From Micromonospora purpureochromogenes (GTDB lineage: Bacteria > Actinomycetota > Actinomycetes > Mycobacteriales > Micromonosporaceae): a stretch of DNA of 64,000 nucleotides. Location: NCBI RefSeq assembly GCF_900091515.1, contig NZ_LT607410.1, positions 4,588,001 through 4,652,000 on the forward strand, written 5' to 3'. The notes beneath the pieces are model-generated. The model did not search any database, was not told the origin of the DNA, and saw only the letters and a list, made by a program, of their open reading frames with translations. Positions 57,290-64,000 of the stretch are shown piece by piece; position 1 is the first letter of the stretch, and each line of letters begins with the position of its first letter. Both the position numbers and the translations under genes were made by a program.

Positions 57290-57751
57290 TCAGCGGTTGC
57301 CGCGCCGCGCGGCACGGCGCTGCTGCTTGATGGTGTCGCGCACCTCACGCTCGGTCTCGGCGTGCCGGCGGGCCGAGGCGGCCCGGCGCACGCCGTACCC
57401 GAAGGCGGCCACCTTGACCAGCGGGTTGGCCGCGGCGGCGGAGACGACGGTCGCCAGGTTCGCCACGTTGGCGGTGACGTTCTGGGCGTGGCTGGTCATG
57501 GTGTCGACCTTGGCGAGCTGGAGGTTCACCCCGTCCAGCGAGGTCTGCACCTGCTCCAGGGCGGTGTTGGCGTTCTTCACCGTGGTGTTCACGTCCCCCA
57601 GCAGCGGGGTGGTCTGCTCGTTGATGTCGTTGATCATCCGGGTCGTGGCGTCCACGGTGTGCCGCAGGCGCAGGATCGGCACCGCCAGCACGAGCACCAG
57701 CATCAGGAACGCGCCGGCCGCGATCAGCGCAGCGATCTGTCCACCATCCAC
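57290..57751 (-). CDS. DUF948 membrane protein
   Basis: Protein of 153 residues with an N-terminal transmembrane segment (IAALIAAGAFLMLVLVLAVP) and a long coiled-coil-like region with regular hydrophobic spacing (HTVDATTRMINDINEQTTP, NTTVKNANTALEQVQTSLDG). It ends in a basic tail (IKQQRRAARRGNR). This matches the DUF948 family. The GTG at 57751 has AGGAGG six bases upstream. It heads the run DUF948, DUF6167-like, alaS, ruvX, mltG. The region just upstream (57772-57795) has the near-palindromic TTCCGGAACGAACGTCCGGAA, a possible operator. Confidence 0.82.
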   Translation of the reverse strand: MDGGQIAALIAAGAFLMLVLVLAVPILRLRHTVDATTRMINDINEQTTPLLGDVNTTVKNANTALEQVQTSLDGVNLQLAKVDTMTSHAQNVTANVANLATVVSAAAANPLVKVAAFGYGVRRAASARRHAETEREVRDTIKQQRRAARRGNR

Positions 57752-57899
57752 GCATGTCCTCCTCAAGCAGAGTTCCGGAACGAACGTCCGGAACGCGCGA
57801 CCGTCTCCGGGCCCGCCGTCGCTCCGCGCCCCAGGAGGGGCCGGCGGGAGCGGGCGGGCACGCCAGCCCCAGACCCTACCGTCCGTGATGAAAACCGGC

Positions 57900-60800
57900 T
57901 CAGGACGGTGAGCGTGTCAGTTCCTCGAGCGGATCCTCGGTGAACGTCGGGAAGGGATCCTCACCGGTCAGCGACGGGTCCGTGCTCGGCTGCGGCCGGG
58001 TCCGTTCGTCGTCGATCGCGTTGCGGACCTTCACCGACACCAACGAGCCGGCACACGTCCCCGCAGCGGGCGACGCCTCGGTGGACGGCGGGACCGTCGA
58101 CTCCCCGGCGGCCGGCGGCGCCGCGCAGGTCGGTTCGCGTACCCACAGGTCGAGGGTGAGCTCGTCCCGGCGCCAGCAGGTGTACCGGCCCTTCTCCTTC
58201 TGCTCCGGGCAGCGGCTGACCTGCCAGGGCTCCCAGCCGTCCTTGCGCAGCGCGGCCTCGTACACCCCGGCGGTCTCCTCCGGCGCGCGCTCCGACTCCA
58301 CGGTGCGTTCCCGCAGCCGGCAGTCCTGCAGGCACCAGCGGCTGCCGCTGACGTTGTCAACCGTCTGCGCCGCCGCCCAGCCGGGCACGTCCAGCTCGTC
58401 GAGGGTGTTGAAGACCGGATCGCGGCTGAGCGTCCGGATGCCGAAGTAGAGCGGGATCGCGCCGAGCAGCACCACGCTGACCAGCACCAGGATGCCCAGG
58501 CGGAGCCGGCGCCGCTCGCGCATCTGCCGGCGCAGCTCGGAGCGGGCGCCCTGCAGCCCGCCGGCGCGCTCCTCCTCGTCGGGTCGGCCCACACCGCCGC
58601 CCGCCTCGGTGGCCGGTCGCGGACCGGCCGGCGGCACCACCGCCGCCGCGCGGACGACACCCACCGGCTCGCCCGGGCGCGGCGGGGCGGACCCGGTGCC
58701 GCCGGGCTCCGGCCGAGCGGGCTGCCGCTGCGGCCCGGTGGACCGGTCGGGGTGCTCGTCGGGGCGCAGGCCGGGGGCGGCCGCGCGGGCCACCGCCGGC
58801 TGGCCCGGGGCCCCGGCACGCGGCCCGGCCTCGGACTGCGGACCGCCCCGACGCGGGTCGTCGCCCGACGGTCGGGCGACGCCCGGACCGGCGCCGTCCG
58901 GGCGCACCGCCGCGCGGGCCGACCCGCCGGGGCGCGTTCCGGGCTGCTGCTCGGGGACGGCGGGACGGGGGCCGGACACCGCGCCGGTGCCGGCCGGGGA
59001 CGCGCCGGGGCGCCCGCCCTGGGTGGGGGCGACCCCCCGGGCAGCGGCCTCCGGGCCGGCGGGACGGGCCCCCCGGCTCGGGTGCGGGCCATCGCCACGG
59101 GGACCCCGGACGGGTGCGGCCCCCTCAGCCCGGGCACCCCCGGTGGAGTGCGGAGCGTCGGCCCGCGGACCCGCCGACGGGTGCGGACCGTCGCCACGCG
59201 GGCGCCGGGCGGAGGTGGGGGCGTCGGGGTCGGGGTGCACTCCGTCCGGCCGGGCGGAGACCGGGCCGGACACGGGCGGGACCGCGCCGGGCCGGGCCGC
59301 TCCCCGCGCCGGACCCGGCTGACCGGGTACGCCCTCGCGGGGTGGGGCGGGGGGCTCGGCACCGGGGCGGGCCCGGCCCGCCGGGGCGGGACCACCACGA
59401 CGGCCGGGAGCCGGCGTTCCCGGAGGCACCGCGCTACGACCGGACGAGGTCGAGCCGTCGAGGGTCGGCAGCGCCGGATCGGTGTGCGAGGTCCGGCCCG
59501 CCTGGCGCAGCCAGTCCGCCGGCCGTTCCGGCCGGTCACCGCGGGGCGTACCGCCGGGCGGGGTGGCCCGACGTCCGGTGCCGGGTTCGTCGGCGCGCGG
59601 CCGGCGTCGGCCTTCGGAGTCCCGTCCGGTGGGCACGGAGCCGGACGGGGTGGCGCCGGCGCCCGAGACGGGGGCGGTCGGCGGGACGGGTGCGGCGTTG
59701 CCGGTCGTCGGCACGGACGGGTCCGGCTCGGCGGCGCGGCGGCGACCGGTGGGCCGCTCCGGGGCCGCGCCCCGGCCGCCTCGGCGCGCGGCGGCACCCG
59801 GGCCCTCGCCGCCGGTCGGCTCCGCCGCGGCGCGGCGACCCCGGCCGACACGCGGCTCGGGGGCCGCCGGATCCGGGCGGGGTGCGCCGCTGACCGGCGT
59901 CGGGGGACGGGGCCCGCCGCTCACCGGCGTCTGGTCGGGGCGTGGGCCGCCGCTGACCGGGTTCGGGTAGGCCGGGTCCGGCGGGAAGGCCGCTCCGCGA
60001 CGAGCCGGGTCGGTGGTGTCGGCCGAGCGGCGGGCGCCCTCGCGGGGCACGGTGCGGCGTCCGGAGGCGGGGCCGGCGGCTCGGGGGTCGGGTGCCGACG
60101 CCTCGGGGTCGGGGGCGGGCCAGCCGGACGGCGACTGTCCGGCGCCGGCGGCCCGGGGCGCCTGGGCGCGGGCTGCCGTGCCGCCACCGGCACCGGAGAC
60201 GGGGGCGCCGGTGGCGTCCGGCTGGGGTCGTTCGGGCCCCCGCTGACCGGGGCGCGCCGTGGCCGCCGGGCCGGGCCAGGCACCCTCGCCGGGGCGAGGA
60301 CGCTGTTCGGGGGCGGCGGGCCAGCCGCCACGTACCGGCGGGGTGGCCTGCGGAACGCCCGCGCGCGCCGCGGGCGGCCCGTCGGCGCGCGCCGGGCGGG
60401 GGCCGTCCGGGCCCGGACCGACGACCGGGCCAACGCGGGCCGGCCCGCCGTCCGGGCGCGGCCCGGCGGACCCGGGACGCGGGGCGGCGGGTGCGGCCGG
60501 CGCGTCGGCGCGCGGGGCGGCGGCACGGCCGGGTTGCTGCGCGTCGGCGCGCGGCGCGGCGGCACGGCCAGGCGGCGGCCCGTCGGGGCGCGGAGCGGCG
60601 GCACGGCCGGGTGGCGGCCCGCCGGCGCGCGGGGCGGCGGCACGGCCGGGTGGCGGCGCGTCGGGCCGCGGCCCGCGGGCGGGCGGCGGGCCGTCCGGGC
60701 TGGGTGCGCCCGGTGCCGGCCGGGGACCGGCGGGCGGCGTGGCCGGGCCACGGCCGCCGGCGGGTGCGGGCGGCGTCGGGCGGGCCGGCTCACCGTCCGG

Positions 60801-60980
60801 GCCGAGTTCGCCCCGCTGCTGCTTGGCGCTACGCAGGTCGTCGATCCAGCCGAACTCCTCGCCGGCCGGCTCCGGCGACGGCTCCTCGGCCCGGCCCCGG
60901 CCCCAGCGGCGTCCCTTGGCGCGAGAGTCACGCCGCTCGTCGGGACCGTCCTGCGGTCGCTCCCCACCTCGCGATGTCAC
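57900..60980 (-). CDS. Very long Pro/Arg/Gly/Ala-rich single-pass membrane protein
   Basis: Protein of 1026 residues. After a charged start ([19 protein letters not shown] and [15 protein letters not shown]) come about 750 residues of low-complexity Pro/Ala/Gly/Arg sequence with short repeats such as [11 protein letters not shown] and PVSGGPRP, then a transmembrane helix (about 825-850, [20 protein letters not shown]) and an outer domain of about 175 residues with six cysteines (WCLQDC, RCPEQ, TCWRR, TCAAP, GTCAG). The tail faces the cytoplasm and is probably disordered. The start GTG at 60980 overlaps the rarA stop by four bases. No known family beyond disorder; related proteins may exist in other Micromonosporaceae. 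Confidence 0.8.
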   Translation of the reverse strand: MTSRGGERPQDGPDERRDSRAKGRRWGRGRAEEPSPEPAGEEFGWIDDLRSAKQQRGELGPDGEPARPTPPAPAGGRGPATPPAGPRPAPGAPSPDGPPPARGPRPDAPPPGRAAAPRAGGPPPGRAAAPRPDGPPPGRAAAPRADAQQPGRAAAPRADAPAAPAAPRPGSAGPRPDGGPARVGPVVGPGPDGPRPARADGPPAARAGVPQATPPVRGGWPAAPEQRPRPGEGAWPGPAATARPGQRGPERPQPDATGAPVSGAGGGTAARAQAPRAAGAGQSPSGWPAPDPEASAPDPRAAGPASGRRTVPREGARRSADTTDPARRGAAFPPDPAYPNPVSGGPRPDQTPVSGGPRPPTPVSGAPRPDPAAPEPRVGRGRRAAAEPTGGEGPGAAARRGGRGAAPERPTGRRRAAEPDPSVPTTGNAAPVPPTAPVSGAGATPSGSVPTGRDSEGRRRPRADEPGTGRRATPPGGTPRGDRPERPADWLRQAGRTSHTDPALPTLDGSTSSGRSAVPPGTPAPGRRGGPAPAGRARPGAEPPAPPREGVPGQPGPARGAARPGAVPPVSGPVSARPDGVHPDPDAPTSARRPRGDGPHPSAGPRADAPHSTGGARAEGAAPVRGPRGDGPHPSRGARPAGPEAAARGVAPTQGGRPGASPAGTGAVSGPRPAVPEQQPGTRPGGSARAAVRPDGAGPGVARPSGDDPRRGGPQSEAGPRAGAPGQPAVARAAAPGLRPDEHPDRSTGPQRQPARPEPGGTGSAPPRPGEPVGVVRAAAVVPPAGPRPATEAGGGVGRPDEEERAGGLQGARSELRRQMRERRRLRLGILVLVSVVLLGAIPLYFGIRTLSRDPVFNTLDELDVPGWAAAQTVDNVSGSRWCLQDCRLRERTVESERAPEETAGVYEAALRKDGWEPWQVSRCPEQKEKGRYTCWRRDELTLDLWVREPTCAAPPAAGESTVPPSTEASPAAGTCAGSLVSVKVRNAIDDERTRPQPSTDPSLTGEDPFPTFTEDPLEELTRSPS

Positions 60981-62479
60981 TGCTGACCCTCCCCGACGAC
61001 GGCGTCGCCGTCTTCATCCGCCCCACCGGCGTGCCCCGCACCCGACGGGTGGCGGCCGTTGACCGCCACCGGCGTCGATTCGTCGGGGCGCGGCGCCGGG
61101 GCGGACAGCCCCCGGACGATCCGGCGCAGCAGCGGCAGCCGGGCGGCTACCGACCGCTCCGCACCGTGCCCGCTGGGCCGGTAGTAGTCGGTCCCGACGA
61201 GATCGTCGGGAGCGTACTGCTGAGTGACCACTGCGCGCTGGTCGTCGTGCGGGTAGCGGTATCCCGTGCCGTGCCCGAGTCCCCGCGCGCCGGCGTAGTG
61301 GGCGTCGCGCAGCCCGCGCGGCACCGGGCCGCCCCGGCCGGCCCGCACGTCGGCGATGGCCGCGCCGATGGCGGTGGTGGCCGAGTTCGACTTCGCGGCG
61401 GTGGCCAGGTGGATCACCGCCTGGGCCAGGTTGAGCTGGGCCTCGGGCAGGCCGACGTACTCCACGGCGTGGGCGGCGGCGGTGGCCACGCCCAGCGCGG
61501 TCGGATCGGCCATCCCGACGTCCTCGCTCGCGAAGATCACCAATCGGCGGGCGATGAACCGGGCGTCCTCGCCGGCGACCAGCATCCGGGCCAGCCAGTG
61601 CAGCGCCGCGTCCACGTCCGAGCCGCGCATGCTCTTGATGAAGGCGCTGGTCACGTCGTAGTGGGCGTCGCCGTCCCGGTCGTAGCGGACCGCCGCCACG
61701 TCGACCGCCTGCTCGGTGGTGGCCAGGTCGATCCGGCCGGTACCGGTGGCCACCGCCGAGGCCGCCGCGGCTTCCAGCGCGGTCAGCGCCTTGCGGACGT
61801 CGCCGCCGGCGAGGCGTACCAGGTGGTCCTCGGCCTCGGTGTCGAGGGTGAGCGCGCCGCCCAGGCCGCGCTGGTCGGCGACCGCGCGGCGCAGCAGGCC
61901 GCGCACGGCCGCGTCGTCCAGCGGCTGGAGGGTGAGCAGCACGCAGCGCGACAGCAGCGGGGAGATTACCGAGAAGTACGGGTTCTCCGTGGTCGCCGCG
62001 AGCAGGGTGACCGTCCGGTCCTCCACCGCCGCGAGCAGGGAGTCCTGCTGGGTCTTGCTGAACCGGTGCACCTCGTCGATGAAGAGCACGGTCTGCGGTC
62101 CGCCGGCGCGGCGCTGCCGGCGGGCGGTGTCGATGACCGCCCGGACGTCCTTGACCCCGGCGGAGAGCGCCGACATGGCGACGAACCGGCGGTCGGTGGC
62201 CCGGGCCACCAGGTGCGCGATGGTGGTCTTGCCGCTGCCCGGCGGCCCCCACAGGATGACCGACATCGGGGCCCCGCCGCCGACCAGCTGGCGCAGCGGC
62301 GCACCGGGCGCGAGCAGGTGGTCCTGCCCGACCAGCTCGTCGATGCTGGCGGGGCGCATCCGGACGGGCAGGGGCGAATCCTCCCCGACCGCCGTGAAGC
62401 CGTCGACACCGCTCGGACCCGCGGGGGCGCTGGGCGCCGCGGCGGGTTCACCGAGGGAGAAGAGGGCGTCGGAGTCCAT
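60977..62479 (-). CDS. rarA: Replication-associated recombination protein A (RarA/MgsA)
   Basis: AAA+ ATPase of 500 residues acting at stalled forks. Motifs are [20 protein letters not shown], Walker [15 protein letters not shown], Walker [17 protein letters not shown], sensor [17 protein letters not shown] and the C-terminal tetramerisation region [18 protein letters not shown] and [18 protein letters not shown]. The last 50 residues are a disordered acidic tail. Start ATG at 62479; a GTG one codon earlier is also possible. No clear Shine-Dalgarno is visible. Confidence 0.95.
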   Translation of the reverse strand: MDSDALFSLGEPAAAPSAPAGPSGVDGFTAVGEDSPLPVRMRPASIDELVGQDHLLAPGAPLRQLVGGGAPMSVILWGPPGSGKTTIAHLVARATDRRFVAMSALSAGVKDVRAVIDTARRQRRAGGPQTVLFIDEVHRFSKTQQDSLLAAVEDRTVTLLAATTENPYFSVISPLLSRCVLLTLQPLDDAAVRGLLRRAVADQRGLGGALTLDTEAEDHLVRLAGGDVRKALTALEAAAASAVATGTGRIDLATTEQAVDVAAVRYDRDGDAHYDVTSAFIKSMRGSDVDAALHWLARMLVAGEDARFIARRLVIFASEDVGMADPTALGVATAAAHAVEYVGLPEAQLNLAQAVIHLATAAKSNSATTAIGAAIADVRAGRGGPVPRGLRDAHYAGARGLGHGTGYRYPHDDQRAVVTQQYAPDDLVGTDYYRPSGHGAERSVAARLPLLRRIVRGLSAPAPRPDESTPVAVNGRHPSGAGHAGGADEDGDAVVGEGQQ

Positions 62480-62554
62480 CACGAAGACAGTACCGGGCTC
62501 GGCCCGCTGCGCCGGAATCGCGCCGCGGGCCGAGCCCGTCCTGATCCGTTGCGG

Positions 62555-62767
62555 TCAGCCGCGACCCGGCCGCCGACCGCGGTACCAGCGACCGCCGCCG
62601 CCACCGCCCGGGCCTCGGCCGACCCCGGCGAGGTAGAGGGAGAGCAGCAGCAGGCCCAGCATCAGCAGGGTGTGCACGTTGAAGAGGTCGGGGGCGCCGA
62701 AGTTGGTGTCCAGCAGATCGATCAGCAACGCGAAGCCGAATACGATCGCGGCGAGAATGGCGAGCAT
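62555..62767 (-). CDS. Small membrane protein with Gly/Arg tail
   Basis: Protein of 70 residues with two hydrophobic segments (ILAAIVFGFALLIDLL and TLLMLGLLLLSLYLAGV) joined by DTNFGAPDLFNVH, and a Gly/Arg tail. The ATG at 62767 is preceded by GGAGG at good spacing, supporting a real gene despite its size. Similar two-helix proteins are widespread in actinomycetes. Function unknown. Confidence 0.72.
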   Translation of the reverse strand: MLAILAAIVFGFALLIDLLDTNFGAPDLFNVHTLLMLGLLLLSLYLAGVGRGPGGGGGGRWYRGRRPGRG

Positions 62768-62882
62768 CGTTGTCCTCCGGTGGGGGTTCCCAGTAGGTCA
62801 GCGCGGGATGTACCCAATCGGTCGGCTCGTCAATCTCCACCGTGGAATGGGCTGCGCCCGGGCCGCGTTCTAGGCTGGGCGG

Positions 62883-63622
62883 GTGATCATGGCCGACCAG
62901 GAGTTGACGGGCCGCGCGGCCCTCCTCGCCGCCACCGACCACCATCCGTACGCGCGGCACGCGCTGTGGCGGGGCGCGGAGCCCCGCGGCTGGCGGCGCG
63001 ACGGCGCGGTGGCCTGGTTGCTGTCGTCCGGGCCGGGCCCGGCGGGCGGCGCGATCGGGGCGCCGGGGCCGGCGATGGACGTCTTCACCGACCTCGCCGC
63101 CGCCGGCGCGGTCGGCGCCGGGCAGTGGCTGCACCTGCCCCGGACCAGCCCGGAAGCCCTCGGCGGCCGGCTGACCGTGGCCCGGCACGACGAGTGGGAC
63201 TTTCTCTGGACCACCACCGCCCCACCACGCCAACCGGATGAGGACCGGGTGGTACGCCTGGCGAGGCCGACCATCCGGCGCTGGGCGCGCTGATCGAGTC
63301 GTCCTTCCCCAGCACCACCTCGCGCCCCGGCGACCCGCGCATCGTCGACTGGTACGGCATCCGTGACGGCGACCGGCTCGTCGCCTGCGGCGCGGACCGC
63401 AGCCGGGGCGACGTCGGCTTCCTGGCCGGGCTGACCGTGGCGCCGGACCGGCGGGGCCGGGGCCTCGGCGCGGCCCTGACCGCCGGGATGGCCCGGGCGC
63501 TGGCCGCCCGCTACGACCACGTGGCGCTCGGCGTCTACACCGACAACGTGGGGGCGATCCGGCTCTACCGGCGGCTCGGCTTCACCGGCACCCTCGCCCG
63601 CAGTTCGGTGCACCTGGCCTGA
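62883..63622 (+). pseudogene. GNAT-family acetyltransferase broken by a one-base frameshift
   Basis: The first frame (GTG at 62883 or ATG at 62889) encodes about 125 residues (LAATDHHPYARHALWRG through PDEDRVVRL) and then runs into a stop at 63291. The matching second half is in another frame: DHPALGALIESSF, VDWYGIRDGDRLVACGA and the acetyl-CoA-binding motif LTVAPDRRGRGLGAALTAG, ending GVYTDNVGAIRLYRRLGF, stop at 63622. Adding one G near 63260-63261 (CTGGCGAGG to CTGGGCGAGG) restores a single open frame of about 246 codons. It is either a recent pseudogene or a base-calling error in a G run. Confidence 0.85.
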
Positions 63623-63670
63623 ACCGGGACGCCGGCGGCCCGCCGCTCCGGTCGGCAGTGGAGACGGCCG

Positions 63671-63780
63671 GCCCGGTCGGCGCCGGAGGCGGTCGGCCCG
63701 GTCGGCGCCGGAGGCGGTCGGCCCGGTCGGCGCCGGAGGCGGTCGGCCCGGTCGGCGCCGGAGGCGGTCGGCCCGGTCGG
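63671..63780. repeat. 25-bp tandem repeat (about 4.4 copies)
   Basis: Unit GCCCGGTCGGCGCCGGAGG plus CGGTCG starts at 63671, 63696, 63721, 63746 and 63771, the last copy being partial. Copies are identical, so expansion is recent. It lies between the broken acetyltransferase gene and the twin palindromes. The long open frames through it are repeat artefacts. Confidence 0.95.
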
Positions 63781-63822
63781 CCTGATACCTCAGAGGTATC
63801 AAGATGCCTCTGAGGTATCAGG
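63781..63822. repeat. Twin palindromes / large hairpin
   Basis: Arms CCTGATACCTCAGAGG (63781-63796) and its exact complement (63807-63822) enclose TATCAAGATG. Within this, TGATACCTCAGAGGTATCA (63783-63801) is itself a perfect 19-base palindrome, and GATGCCTCTGAGGTATC (63803-63819) is a second copy with one mismatch. AT content is far above the surroundings. Could be a terminator, a paired operator or a dispersed element. Confidence 0.9.
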
Positions 63823-63866
63823 CTCGGATGGAGGTCCGCCGCGACCGCAGATGGCGCGACGATCGG

Positions 63867-64000
63867 TCAGCGGACGGGCGCCGCCTCCCCGCCCCCGGGT
63901 CCGGCCGCCGGGACCGCCGCCTGACCGTCGGCCACCGGGCCGAAGTCGCCGGTCGGCCCGACCACACCGGGCTCGGCGGTGGACCCGGCCGCGCTCGATG
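63867..64000 (-). CDS. C-terminal end of an unidentified protein (cut by window edge)
   Basis: Minus-strand frame that enters from the window edge and stops at TGA 63867-63869. The 44 visible residues are low-complexity Gly/Ala/Pro (STAEPGVVGPTGDFG, then a Gly-rich end and PVR). Third-position GC bias fits coding, and it ends 45 bases from the twin palindromes, which could be its terminator. No family can be assigned. Confidence 0.45.
   Translation of the reverse strand, partial: SSAAGSTAEPGVVGPTGDFGPVADGQAAVPAAGPGGGEAAPVR

Noticed and set aside
58752..60986. Long plus-strand Gly/Arg-rich open frame
   Set aside because: Shadow of the proline-rich 1026-residue protein; the minus-strand frame has a transmembrane helix, cysteine-rich domain and coupling to rarA.
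63671..63780. CRISPR array
   Set aside because: Continuous 25-bp tandem repeat without spacers; no cas genes nearby.
62870..63802. 310-codon minus-strand frame with RADRLRRRPGRP repeats
   Set aside because: Produced by the 25-bp repeat and antisense to the GNAT gene, whose motifs are unmistakable.

Overview
The window is high-GC chromosomal DNA from a filamentous actinomycete, most likely Micromonospora or a close relative in the Micromonosporaceae. This rests on the very high GC, heavy use of GTG starts, mihF, bldD, the tandem septum-formation lipoproteins, and the gene order, which matches the conserved actinomycete core cluster (known in Streptomyces around rpsD-alaS-aro-efp-bldD-pyr-gmk-metK-priA-fmt-ribD). 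Nearly all genes lie on the minus strand, so the transcriptional order runs from high to low coordinates. Family assignments come from reading the translations, not from database searches.

Region by region: 1-2.3 kb holds the start of ribD behind an FMN riboswitch, a GGDEF response regulator and rpe. 2.5-4.4 kb (plus strand) has two tandem paralogous lipoproteins. 4.4-7.6 kb is rsmB-fmt-def. 7.6-10 kb is an accessory pair (a cytochrome P450 and a kinase/ParB-like fusion) lying between def and priA. 10.2-16.4 kb carries priA (with an internal minisatellite), metK, coaBC, rpoZ, a gmk homologue with degraded active-site motifs, and mihF. 16.5-27.3 kb is the pyrimidine operon pyrR-pyrB-pyrC-carA-carB-pyrD-bioA-pyrF, with a candidate PyrR-binding loop beside the pyrR ribosome-binding site. 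bldD (27.5 kb, plus) faces nusB-efp. 29.6-36.3 kb holds aroQ, aroB, aroK and aroC, interrupted by a DUF2243/CtaG pair and a WYL regulator/hydrolase pair.

36.4-51.3 kb is an exopolysaccharide island (methyltransferase, sulfotransferase, flippase, polymerase, glycosyltransferases, chain-length protein with a degenerate kinase domain, secreted propeller protein, PAP2 protein, APH-like kinase, GH16 glycanase). It separates aroC from aroE, which are neighbours in related genomes. 51.4-57.8 kb resumes the core (aroE, mltG, ruvX, alaS, a DUF6167-like gene, a DUF948 gene) with a remnant of a TnpB-type transposon between aroE and mltG. 57.9-64 kb holds a 1026-residue proline-rich membrane protein, rarA, a small membrane protein, a frameshifted GNAT acetyltransferase, a 25-bp tandem repeat with twin palindromes, and the 3' end of another gene.

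The core genes supply pyrimidines, chorismate precursors, SAM, CoA and translation factors. Two parts of the c-di-GMP developmental circuit are present: a GGDEF protein that could make the signal and BldD, which binds it. The most unusual parts are the exopolysaccharide island inside the aro cluster, the degraded gmk, the kinase-ParB fusion, the 46-bp repeat that supplies the stop codons of both pyrR and aroC, and the transposon scar beside aroE.
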